From: Neocallimastix lanati (nom. inval.)
Lineage: Eukaryota > Neocallimastigomycota > Neocallimastigomycetes > Neocallimastigales > Neocallimastigaceae
Reading direction: 5' to 3'
Length of the DNA stretch: 64,000 nt
NCBI GenBank assembly: GCA_016946835.1
Contig: JACVTC010000024.1
Location: forward strand, 1,230,001-1,294,000
Below, one piece after another: positions 20,593 through 31,670 of the stretch. The position numbers and the translations under genes are program-made. Below the pieces are notes generated by a model, which was not told the DNA's origin, ran no database searches, and was given only the letters and a program-made list of their open reading frames with translations. Position 1 is the stretch's first letter; each line of letters begins with the position of its first letter.

Positions 20593-21960
20593 TTGCTAAG
20601 AGACCTAAGACTTATATCATATAAAAATTCTTTAAATATGTTCCATTATTTTTTTTTTAAATTTAATATATTTTTAAATATTTTTTATTTTAAAAAGGAT
20701 AAAAGGAAAGGTAATCAAAAATCGATTGAAGAAAGTTCTTGTTCATCGACTCCAACGGATATTAAGGACAATGAATCTACTTCCTTCAATGATTGTGAAA
20801 ATTCTGAATTTTTTGATAATTCTAAAGATTATAATGAAAATAATAAGAGGATCATCATTAATAAAATTAAATATTATAGTAAAGTATCAAGATCCGTTTT
20901 TAATATAAGAGATTTTAAATTAACAAAGGAAAACTTTTTACAATGGTACGAGCCTCTTAAAAGACATTTAACCACAAATGATTTTGATACTTTCATTGAC
21001 AAAAAATTGAATATACATGATATGAACAGAATTCAGATTAAATCTGATAATGCAGTTCAATCCGTTATAATAAATAGTCTTGATGAATCAACTCAAGAAT
21101 ATTTATGTGGATGGTGAATTGAATATCAAATAATACAAAAATTAAAAGGTTGTTTCTCTCAATATGATCAAGCTTGTTTAAATATTTTAGAACATAAAAT
21201 TAAAAATTTAAACATAATAAATAATGACAATATATCAATGATCTAAACAATCTATTTGACCAACATAAAAATGAATGCAAAAAATTAAATATTCCAATTC
21301 TAGATGAAGAGACTAAAATTTTATATTCTTTGTCAGAGTTGAATAGGATTGTAATAAACTAACCCCCTATTTATAAATTTATAAAATTTAATAATTTAAT
21401 AATAGAATTATATAAAAGAAATGTCTCTTTTGAGAGAAGTGAAGTAATATTTTAAAATTTACTAATAAAATTAATATTAACTCTAATATTAGTAATATTA
21501 ATAAAAGTAAAATAAATTTTAGTAAAAATAAAAAATCTAATATATTTTAAAATAATAGAAATTACAAGTGATTATTATCGTTATATTTGTAAAAGAATGA
21601 TCATTCTACAGGGAGAGTTGCATTTCCCCAAATTGCATTTCGCCAGGTTGCATTTCGCCAAGTGGCGTAGTATTAAAATGTTGCATTTCCCCAAGTTGCT
21701 TTTCGCCAGGTTGCATTTCGACAAGTAGAGTATTGATATAAATAAATGAATAAATAAATAAATATTAATTCAAAATATATTTTTTTTAAAATTGTTTTTA
21801 TGCGATATTAATAATATTTAATTTTATTTATTGATTTATTTATTTATTTAATAATTTTCAATTTGGCGAAATGCAATCTGGCGAAATGCAATTTGGCGAA
21901 ATGCCCCACACCCCATTCTACAGATTATTGTAAATATATTTCATTAACTAAAGAAAAGAC
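20593..21960 (+). pseudogene. copia-type gag remnant, interrupted by a MITE
   Basis: The open part (20593-21114) contains FKLTKENFLQWYEPLKRHL and AVQSVIINSLDESTQEYLCG, resembling copia gag/UBN2 proteins. It is followed by a stop and then by readable pieces (LFDQHKNECKKLNIPILDE). A CCHC zinc knuckle is recovered only when the MITE and one copy of its 10-bp duplication are mentally removed: a cysteine before 21595 and NDHSTDYCKY (21906-21940 region and before). Not functional. Confidence 0.65.
21602..21923. mobile_element. MITE (element 21612-21913) with 10-bp target duplication
   Basis: A 302-bp element with inverted ends built of repeated ttgcatttcgccaa-type units (left, from 21612; right in inverse orientation, to 21913). 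It is flanked by the exact 10-bp repeat cattctacag at 21602-21611 and 21914-21923. It has no coding capacity. A 9-10 bp duplication with long TIRs fits the Mutator-like (MULE) superfamily; hAT (8 bp) is less likely. Confidence 0.8.
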
Positions 21961-22439
21961 TAAACCTAATAATTATAAAAATAATCATTGAAGTAATAAT
22001 AATATTATAAATAATAAGAAAGATTATAAAAATAGTTTTTGTTCTAGTAATATTAATGATGAAAGTGCCTTATGAAAATGAAAACTTTAATAATTCTAAT
22101 GATGAAGAAAGTATTGATGAAATTAAAGATAAATCCTACATTAATTTTGTATATTCCCCCTCAAATATAAAAAAATAATTTAATATCAAATCATTCGATA
22201 TAAAAAATGGATGCACCGTCATAATGGAAAATGACAATAATTAAGATCCTTACAAATAGATATAGAAAACAGTCTTTTCATCATCCTCATAAATGTTTAC
22301 AACAAACATTTATGTGTATGATGAAATTTTGTTTACTTTTAAAACAACATCAATATATAATATTAATTCAAAAAATCATATTTTAATATTGATCAATTAA
22401 GGAAATGTAACAACAATAATATTAAGAATTTTATTATAG

Positions 22440-22870
22440 AATAGTTAGTAAAATTCCAAAAAAAATACTTATGTCTTCGATACGAAGTAGGTATTTTCTA
22501 AAAAGGGTAACAATAAAAAGAAAGTAAGATAAATGGCTCTGGGTTTCCTGTAAATACTAGGACAAAATTTTTTAGATATGTATTTACTAACAATCCAGAC
22601 AGATAGTCTTTGTTTGACAATTGCTATTGCATCAATCTATGAATGAAGTCTTAAGTAATTGGATATTAAATCAGTATATTTAAATAATGATTAAGAAGAA
22701 AGAATATATACAACAATACCTTTAGGAGATAAAGGTTATAATAAAAATAAATATTAGTTACTGAAAAAAGGTCCTATACGGTTTGAAGCAAGAAGGAAGA
22801 ATGTGGTATAAAGAAATTTTACAGTTTCAAATTAGTATAGGTTTTAAAAAATATAAATAATGCCATTAAA
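22440..22870 (+). pseudogene. copia-type reverse transcriptase remnant
   Basis: Fragments in shifting frames match the end of the copia RT: DGLWVSCK..., EYIQQ, then KKVLYGLKQEGRMWYKEILQ near 22765-22825, which is the diagnostic L-Y-G-L-K-Q...W-Y motif. Multiple stops and frameshifts are present. The YVDD core is not clearly visible. Confidence 0.65.
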
Positions 22871-22986
22871 TTAGAATTAATTTGAATATATAAATACAGA
22901 CATTATATTAGATGATCCTTATCCTTAAACTAAAAATATTTTTGATATTAAAATGACACGTTACTAAAATTTAATTTTCAAAGAAT

Positions 22987-23157
22987 TAAAAATAAAAATA
23001 AAAATAAAAATAAAAATAAAAATAAAAATAAAAATAAAAATAAAAATAAAAATAAAAATAAAAATAAAAATAAAAATAAAAATAAAAATAAAAATAAAAA
23101 TAAAAATAAAAATAAAAATAAAAATAAAAATAAAAATAAAAATAAAAATAAAAATAA

Positions 23158-23188
<31 letters not shown>

Positions 23189-23276
23189 TAAAAATAAAAA
23201 TAAAAATAAAAATAAAAATAAAAATAAAAATAAAAATAAAAATAAAAATAAAAATAAAAATAAAAATAAAAATAAA

Positions 23277-23307
<31 letters not shown>

Positions 23308-23526
23308 TAAAAATAAAAATAAAAATAAAAATAAAAATAAAAATAAAAATAAAAATAAAAATAAAAATAAAAATAAAAATAAAAATAAAAATAAAAATAA
23401 AAATAAAAATAAAAATAAAAATAAAAATAAAAATAAAAATAAAAATAAATAAATAAAAATAAAAATAAAAATAAAAATAAAAATAAAAATAAAAATAAAA
23501 ATAAAAATAAAAATAAAAATAAAAAT
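22987..23526. repeat. (AAAAT)n pentanucleotide array, about 540 bp
   Basis: More than 100 AAAAT units with a few AAAAT to AAAT phase slips (near 23157, 23280 and 23447), lying between the RT remnant and the 3' LTR of the copia-like element. Confidence 0.95.
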
Positions 23527-23554
23527 ATTATATAATACCTAATGTAGGGGAGAG

Positions 23555-23754
23555 TTTAGAAATTAAAGATTTATTATATTGTACATTAACAGAATTATAA
23601 ATAATTTATTATGTAAATAACATGTAAATAATATAAAATTAGAATTATATATTTTTTATTTGAATCGTTTTATTGTAAAAATTATTATTAATAAAAAATA
23701 TATTAAATATATTATTATTGTTAGGTAAAGCATACATTTTATGTCTGACTCCTT
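23555..23754 (+). repeat. Putative 3' LTR of the copia-like element
   Basis: Begins directly after a purine-rich tract (aggggagag) expected to prime plus-strand DNA synthesis. It is homologous to 20361-20575 and ends at tgtctgactcct. Confidence 0.6.
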
Positions 23755-24029
23755 TTTAAATAAAATTATAAATAAAAGAAATAAAAGATATTTTAATATT
23801 AGAAGAAATTTGATTTTATTGATGATACTTTTATTTTACTTGCATTTAATATAAAGATGTTATAAAAAATTGATTTATAATTTATATAGATGTTTCTTCT
23901 TGTAAAACAAACATATTACAAAGAATTCTAAGGCAATTTTAATATATTGAAACAACAACTTGTTATCAACATTTATCAATTATATTCAGTGAATATAGAT
24001 CCTTAAATAATCAACTATCACTAATTTGA

Positions 24030-24830
24030 AACAATCAATATGAACTTATCCATTTATTATAGAATCATTGGTGGCTCATGCTACTTTAACAATTTTGGAA
24101 AAAATTATTACATGATATTCATTCATGATCTCAAAGATTGGTTAGTAAAACAATTCTATAATGAAATAAATTTAAACACAAAATCTCAATTTGACCATCT
24201 CTATTACATCGAAAATTGGTTGAAAATATTGTTTCTTAAACTCTTTATATCTCAAAAATACAGTAAATTCCAATAGAAAAAAATTTAAAAATAATCTCAA
24301 ATTTTTAGATGCCCTTCTCAATCCTATGCCGTCAAGATTTTTTCTCTAGCTACCATTCTTCAAGTTCAGTTTTCTTTAACTTATGTGTTAACTGGAATAC
24401 CAAAAATGCTCCATTGGTAATATATATTTTCCCCAGAAAAGTTTAAAGAATGCTCGACTCGGTGCGTCTTTGGAACTTGAAAAATTGATTAATTCTCCCA
24501 ATAAAAACATTACACAGTTATTTTAATTGGTGATTTTAATAGGTTTTTTTTTTTAACAAACTCTCTAATTACGTTCACAAGTACTTTCCTGACTGGACTG
24601 TTGCTACTCTAACTTAATTTATACAAAAGGTTATAAATATTATTGTATTGATCATACAATTTATAATAGAGCAATGGTTTTGCGCTTTATTACTGCTTCA
24701 GCTTGTTTTTTTTTTACATGGTGTTTCTGATCTCTATTCATATCAAAATACCATAATAACTTTTATATTTTCTCTTTATTTTCATTATATGATAGAGAGA
24801 TAAAAATTGAAAATATCTAATTGGAAAAAA
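24030..24830 (+). mobile_element. Decayed LINE 5' region/endonuclease fragment
   Basis: Contains ctatgtgttaactggaatacc-like endonuclease start (CVNWNTKN near 24379), VILIGDFNR (near 24515-24545) and FPDWTVATLT, which match the endonuclease remnants at 18228 and 33243. Upstream, IHDLKDWLVKQFYNEIN (24121-24170) resembles the decayed 5' part of copy 1 (IHDL near 17470). No poly-A tail or duplication was found. Frames are broken throughout. Confidence 0.55.
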
Positions 24831-24901
24831 AAAATTTTTTTATAAAATTTGAAAATTAATGAAACGGAAATTTAAAAAGTAAATAATCACTTGATCTATC
24901 C

Positions 24902-24942
<41 letters not shown>

Positions 24943-26422
24943 TATTATTATTATTAAAGATACTATTAATATTTAATCAGAATTTAAATTTAAAAATTTT
25001 TTATAGAAAAATTTCATTATAACTCTTTTATTTTTTTGCTTTACTAAATAATGAAAATTTTCTTTTCATATCTTTTTTACTTTTCTTGTTGATGAATTTC
25101 ATATTCCCAATTTTTATAAAATTTTGATTGATTATAATTTATTTTTTAATTTTTTAATTTAATTAAGAATATTTTATATATATTTATATATATATATCTT
25201 TAAAAAACAAATTATACAAAATAATTCTAAAAATAAAATGGAATGCTAAATAAAATAAAATAAAATAAATAGTAGAATATAAATATAAGTACAGATTGAA
25301 TAAAATAAAATAAAATAAAATAAAATAAATAGTAGAATATAAATATAAGTACAGATTGAATAAAATAAAATAAAATAAAATAAAATAAATAGTAGAATAT
25401 AAATATAAGTACAGATTGAATAAAATAAAATAAAATAAAATAAAATAAATAGTAGAATATAAATATAAGTACAGATTGAATAAAATAAAATAAAATAAAA
25501 TAAAATAAATAGTAGAATATAAATATAAGTACAGATTGAATAAAATAAAATAAAATAAATAGTAGAATATAAATATAAGTACAGATTGAATAAAATAAAA
25601 TAAAATGGAATAAAATAAAATATATTAAAAACAAATAATTAGAAAAGAGTATTTTATATTTAAATTAAATATTTTGATCAAATAATTAAATTATATGTTT
25701 ATTTTAAATATTTGTGTTACATTTCAAATTAATATATTTTATTCGTATTAATTTTATAATAATATTTAATTATATTTTATTTTTACTTAATTATTTTATT
25801 TATAGTTTTCTTTTATTTTATTTTTATTTATAAATATTAGATTTTATAAAAACTTATTTTTTATTAAGATAGATATATTTGTATTCATATTAACTACATT
25901 TTACATTTTTTTTTTTTTTATAAAATTTTAATAAAATTTTCCATTAATATATTAAAATTTTATTTCAAAATTTAAAATTTATATTAACTTTTGTGAATCA
26001 TATATTAATAATTAATTCATCAATATATTATAATATTGGTGGCTTGTCATTTTAACAAACATGATTGGATATTTTTGATGAGTTATATTGCAAATGAAGA
26101 AAAAGAAGAGAATATTGCGATCCATTTTACCTCCTTCTCTTTAGTCATATTTAACGCTATAGTTATAATTGGTGAGTCTATTATGTGTTAAGGAATGATG
26201 GTTATTTTAAAATAGTTAGTTTCATTGTTGATGGATGTATAATTTTTATTGTGTAAAATGGATGAATATAATGAATAATTTATTATAACAATTATTTTAA
26301 TTTTTATTAAATTATGTTAGTATTTAATATTGATAAATAATGAAAATTTTATTCTTTGAATGGATGAACTAACATTATTAAATTTTGTAATTATATAATA
26401 ATTAAGTGGTTAGATATTAGCA
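24831..26422. other. AT-rich spacer upstream of RPL6
   Basis: Holds a poly-T/ATT run (24902-24955), a 60-bp minisatellite (listed separately) and, at about 26035-26075, a short stretch resembling 24061-24095 that may be another scrap of LINE 5' sequence. The last few hundred bases must contain the RPL6 promoter; no specific motif was recognised. Confidence 0.7.
25242..25612. repeat. Minisatellite with 60-bp period, about six units
   Basis: The unit contains agtagaatataaatataagt acagattgaa followed by a run of AAAAT-like taaaa pentamers. Five units are almost identical at exactly 60-bp spacing (25261-25560), then a shorter 50-bp unit follows. The minus-strand open frame across it is a product of the repeat period being a multiple of three. 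Confidence 0.95.
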
Positions 26423-27209
26423 ATGGCCCACTCTCCACGTAATAGCTTTTTGAAACCAGGAATCGCTCGTAAATCTCGTTCTAAGACTTACGGTCTTCAC
26501 GCCTTATACAAGAAGAACAAGGCTGCTATCGCTGCTGCCAAACCAGAAGGTCCAAAGACCATCACTAAGACCGTTGGTGGTGCTAAGAACGGAAACACTA
26601 GAGTTGTTCCAGCTGTTAAGGCTCCACGCTTCTACCCAGCCGAAGACGCTCCAGTTCCAAAGGCTAACCGTAAGACCGTTGGTACCGTTACTCTTCGTAA
26701 GTCTATTACTCCAGGTACCGTCCTCATTCTCTTAGCCGGTAGATTCCGTGGAAAGCGTGTTGTCTTCTTAAAGCAATTAAGCTCTGGATTACTTCTTGTC
26801 ACTGGTCCATACAAGGTTAATGGTGTTCCACTTCGTCGTGTTAACCAAGCTTACGTTGTTGCCACTTCCACTAAGATTGAACTTCCAGCTGTCGCTGAAA
26901 ACATCGATGATGCTTTCTTCCAAAAGAAGGCTGAAGTAAGTTTAAATTTTAAATATAAATTCATAAAATATTTATATATTAAAAATTATGATTAAGGAAA
27001 CAAAGAAAAATATGTTAAATAAGGTATTAAATATTCTTTATATTTATAATTATTATTTGTAGAAGAAGGATGCTGAAAGAGTCGCTGCTCAAAAGGATGT
27101 AGATGCTAAGGTTCTTGCTGTTGTTAAGAAGACTCCTTTATTAAAGGCTTACCTTAACGCTTCTTTCTCTCTTACTAAGGGTCAAACCGTTCACAACATG
27201 AAGTTCTAA
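26423..27209 (+). CDS. RPL6: 60S ribosomal protein L6 (eL6)
   Basis: A cytosolic large-subunit ribosomal protein. Exon 26423-26935 ends GAA|GTAAGT and joins exon 27063-27209 in frame, giving 219 residues. The conserved eL6 core is clear: [68 protein letters not shown], and the basic C-terminal part ending [10 protein letters not shown]. Base composition and codon use (strong preference for GGT, GCT, CCA, AAG, CGT) contrast sharply with the surrounding transposon debris, typical of a highly expressed gene. An AATAAA-like signal lies about 50 bases after the stop. It is the only host gene inside the retroelement nest. Confidence 0.96.
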
Positions 27210-28064
27210 ATGAATTAAATTATTTATAATTTAATGTATCATAGTATCATGAATAATAAAGAATATATAATTAAAGCAACATAATTTATTTTATTCAATA
27301 AATATTTATTTTTATATTAATTTATTTAAGTTTGTAGTGGATATAAATTTAGTATAATCATTTTGAATTAGAAATAAATAACTATCAAAATTAAAAAGAT
27401 CAATAATATTACAGGGTAAATTTATAAATATTTTTTTTTATTAATCTATGGAGTTCAATAATAATTTATGAAGAATTATTAGTGAAAGTGTAATACGGAA
27501 TGAAAGCGACAATAACAAAGAGTATTCAATAAAAAGAAAGGAAATTATATAATTTAAATGTTAAGTTATAAAAAAAGTAATTTACATAAGAATACTAATA
27601 TGAAAGGAATTATTGATAAGGGAATTAAATTTAATTATAATATATAAATGTTAAAATCTATGATAAATTAAAGAACGAAAGTTTTAATAAGAGATAAATT
27701 AAGTAATTATGTAATTAAATGAATTAGTAAAAAATGTTATTTAGATTTTATACATTTAATGTATATATTTTGAAAAATATGAGGAGGAATAATGTGAAAT
27801 TTAATAAAAAATGATATTTAAGTAAATTAAATAAATTTATTAGTTAAATAAGGCATAAAAAGTAATAAAAGATAATATATAGATATTATTAGTTTTATAT
27901 TTTAAATTTTGAGATATTTTATTATTTTAATATTTCATAATTCAAAAAAAAAAAAAAAAAAAAACAGTTATATACTAAATTATATTCCAAATTATGTCAA
28001 AAAAGTGTACAATTATAGTTATTAATCTTTTAAATTTTGTAAATTACCCTGATTATTAAAATCT
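27210..28064. other. AT-rich spacer downstream of RPL6
   Basis: Contains the RPL6 3' UTR (aataaa near 27256) and then no recognisable coding sequence, only short homopolymers. Confidence 0.7.
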
Positions 28065-28235
28065 TACGTTTTATCTTGGGATATATACCATTCCCAAAGA
28101 GTCAATTTATGCATATTTAGGTATCCTTTCAGGAATGGAATGGAATGTTCTGTTAAAGAACCAATTCATTTCTGATGAAATGACGTTCTTGGTGCGATCT
28201 ATGGCTCTCTTAAAGAAATTATGCTTTTTTTTTTT
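28065..28235 (+). mobile_element. Short non-LTR RT fragment
   Basis: A less AT-rich patch reading IPKESIYAYLGILSG in one frame, similar to the post-RT motif SYVYLGIPFSDD of the LINE ORF at about 30130. It probably comes from a second, distinct LINE family. No tail or duplication is visible. Confidence 0.4.
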
Positions 28236-28361
28236 TTTTTATTTTTTATGTTTTTAATTATTAGTTGTTATGCTATGTTCAAAATGGACAAATAGTATAT
28301 ATTTTTTTTATTAATTCTGTGTTTTTATTTTATTTTTTTTTTTTAAAAAAAAAAGTCATGT

Positions 28362-28377
28362 AATTAATAGATGAATA
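28362..28377. repeat. Target-site duplication (left) of the young LINE
   Basis: Sequence aattaatagatgaata, repeated exactly at 31700-31715 immediately after the poly-A tail. Confidence 0.9.
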
Positions 28378-31300
28378 CCATATTAATAAAACCTCGGTTT
28401 GTACTTCGTTTTATGGTATTTCTGATCATAAACCTATTTTACTTTCTTGCAACAAAGTTCTCTCCGATGGTTTTATAAGGCCTACTAAAGTTTCTAAATG
28501 GTCAACTCATATTTGTAAAACAAAAAATTCAGATATTTTATCACATAATTATTTTTCAATCCTAGAAAATGACCTTGATTCTCATTACAATTCGCTTACG
28601 GCTGATGAAATGGTAGAAAAATTTATCAATACAGCAAATAATATCGGGAAAGATATTAAGGCTTTTATTCCAACAAATTTAAAGGGCTCTGCTTTTCATT
28701 GTCCTTATTACATTAAAAAACTATCTCATGAAAAACATATTGCATTTCGGAATATTAAGCCTTACTTTAATTGTGAAAATGTTGATAATTACCTTGAACA
28801 ATTTAATAAATATGAAAAACTTTGCAAATTAATCAAGAAAACTAAGAGTAAATTTCGTTCTGCTAGATTTAAGGCTAATATAGTAAAAATAGGTAATTAT
28901 TTTTTGAATAAAGATTTCAAAAATGGTTGGAGATGTTTAAAGAAAATGGCTAAACCATCATATTCATCTACCTCCCTTACTTGCATTAAATCTAAGTTTG
29001 GTCAAGATATTATCTCTCCTTCAAAGCAATTAGATAGATGGGCTGAATATTATAAAGATCTTGCTTCGGATCCCTCAGGTCACAGCCTTAATCGTAATTA
29101 CTGGAATCATGCTTTAAGGAATATTAGTCTTAGATCCACTACCTGGAATATAAATGGTCCTATTACGATTGAAGATATTAAAAAAACTATTTCATCGATG
29201 AAAAATAACAAAGCACCCGGCCCCGATGGTATTCCGATTGAATTCTACAAAGCTCTTTTTTGTAACGAAGAATTACTAGAATCACATCCTGCTGCTGGAA
29301 AGTGTCTAAAATTGATATTTAATAAAATATGGAATGGGTCATTTCCTAAAAAATGGAACTCAGCTTCTATTGTATCAATTCCTAAGAAGGGTGACCTATC
29401 AGATTGTAGTAATTATCGAGGTATTTCTCTCATTAACGTTGGACTAAAAATCATTTCAAAAATTATAACAGATAGAATATCTACTTACGCACTCTCACAC
29501 AATTTCATTAAACCTGAACAATTTGGATTTCGCAACCGCGAAGAATGCATTAGTTTATTCATTTCCGTTAGAGAAATTTGTCAAAGAAGAAAATTCCAAG
29601 GAAAATTCACATATTTAGCTTTTTTAGATCTTAAAAAAGCTTATGATTCAGTTCCTATTTTTAACATTCTTACTAAATTATATCACTATGGAGTACGCGG
29701 TAAATGTTTTGATTTTCTTTGTAATTTATATACTTCATCTAAAGCACGTGCTCGATTTGCTTCAATGTTATCAAATGAATTTCCTATTAAAAGAGGTGTT
29801 CGTCAAGGTTGTCCTTTATCTCCAATTTTATTCAATTTATTCATCAATGATATACTAAATGACTGTGAAAAGTATGGTGTTAATGTTGGAAGAAAAAAGT
29901 GTTGTGGTGGACTCTTTGCTGATGATGTTGTTCTCATTGCTCCAAGTGCAAAAAATTTAGAAAAATTATTAAAAAAGGTTCATAAATGGGCTAATTTAAA
30001 TGAAATGACTTTTGGTATTGAAAAGTGTGCAACTATGGTTATAAAACCAATGAACTTCCAACCTCCTCCAGACTATAGTGATCCAACCTTCTATTTAGGA
30101 AAGAATGATATTCCTAAAGTTTCTAGTTATGTCTATCTTGGTATTCCTTTTTCAGATGATCTCCTACTAGAACACATTATATCTCACATGCATTTTAAAG
30201 TTAGAAAATCCCTTCTTTCATTTACACGTTTCTTTTCAAATAAACTTATTCCTATTGTATACAAGAAAAAAGTTCTTCAATCCTTTGTTATTAGTAAAGT
30301 AATTTATTATTCTCCTTTACTTGGTTCAAACAAATCTAGAACGGCTAGAATTCAAACATTAATTAATACTGGTCTATTTTGGTGTATCGGTTCCTTCTCT
30401 AAAAATGGTAAAACAAATACAGAAAACAATGACTATATTAGACATAATTCAACAATGAGTACTTATGCTTTATCTCGAGATCTAAGCATCCCTCCTATTG
30501 CTGGTATCTGCGCAGCCTTACAGATTAAATCATTTGCAAAATGGAGTAAATCAAACTGTATCATAAAGGATCTTATTAAATCTATTCCCAAAATGCCTTA
30601 TTATTCCTGGACTAAAGAATCTAGAACACTATATAAAAAAATCAAAAAATTTAAATGTGTAAAATATGACGATATTATAGAACGTTACTGGAAATCAGTT
30701 TCCAGATTTCAAGGTATTAAAGGTCAAAACTACGATAGTAACAAGTTCTCAAACAATAAAGCTATAATAATGCTTAGCTTAAAATATCCCCAATTCAACT
30801 TAGGATTTTCGTGGATTATACGTTTACGCTGTGGTTATAAATACAATACTACTATTGCTATTAGAATGGGTAGAGTTTCAGAAGATTGTCCAAAGTCCTG
30901 CCCATGTTGTGGTGAAGGTAATCAATCTTTTGAACATTGGATTTTTAAATGCGATGCTCTTGCATCTTTTAGATGGAATTCTTTAAATTTCATCGATGAT
31001 CTCTATGTTTTATTCCTTAGGAAGATTAGAGCGTTTAATCCTCTTTCTTCCTATGACTCTATTTCTGATTTTGAAGATTATATCAATCATTATATATACT
31101 TGTTCCTTCTTGGTGGGACTTTAGTTTTAAATGAACTACATTTCGATAGTGGGGAACAGAGACATTTAAATGAACTACTTTTCAAAGGTTCATCTGAGTC
31201 ACCTGTTCCAAAAATTGTGGGCTTGGCGGAATTCTTAACAAATGCAATACCTATCATAAGTAGTTCGTTTGAGCTATTATTTGATAGGTATTGCAAAATA

Positions 31301-31670
31301 TCAAACTTAACCAAGAGCGTCGACGTCGTACTGATAAGGCATAATGAAAATACAGGATTATCATCTATTACTACGAAGGGTGATTCTCGCCCTAGTAGCT
31401 CAATAAATGATGAATCCGGGGAGAGTTTAGTGGACACCACACTATCTATTTTAAGGATGTTACTTCTAAATTTTATTTCTTTTTTATTTGATAGGAAGGG
31501 TAAAATTCCCGCATAGTACAACTTGCCGAAATACATAGTATTTTCGAGCTTTTTTATTTTTTATTTTTTATTTTTTAATTTTTTATTTTTAATTTCTAAT
31601 GTACTTTTCACCTACATGTATTTTTAAAATAAAATTTAATAAAGTTTTTGGAAGTGTATTCTCTTCCCTG

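Larger units (their letters stand above)
20361..23754 (+). mobile_element. Degenerate Ty1/copia-type LTR retrotransposon
   Basis: Two diverged direct repeats of about 200 bp (20361-20575 and 23555-23754) share ttgtacatta, ttactattaataaaaaatat, and the end tgtctgactcct, so they look like LTRs. A polypurine tract (aggggagag, about 23546-23554) sits immediately before the right repeat. Inside are a gag remnant with a copia-like region and zinc knuckle, and an RT remnant. No clear protease or integrase was recognised, so part of pol has probably been deleted. The element carries a MITE (21612-21913) and a 540-bp (AAAAT)n array. LTR divergence, stops and frameshifts indicate an old copy. Confidence 0.7.

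Noticed and set aside
25242-25612. CRISPR array
   Set aside because: Units are contiguous copies without unique spacers, and the genome is eukaryotic.
25227-25634. 135-codon minus-strand open frame with Phe/Tyr/Leu repeats
   Set aside because: Produced by a 60-bp AT-rich minisatellite whose period is a multiple of three; no family resemblance or start context.
26035-26200. Coding exon upstream of RPL6
   Set aside because: Resemblance is only to decayed LINE sequence at 24.06 kb; frames are broken and RPL6 is complete without it.
28116-28126. GTATCCTTTC as another U12-type donor
   Set aside because: It lies in a retroelement fragment with no exon context; one such match is expected by chance in this much DNA.
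31090-31536. 148-codon minus-strand open frame
   Set aside because: Shadow of the C-terminal extension of the LINE ORF.
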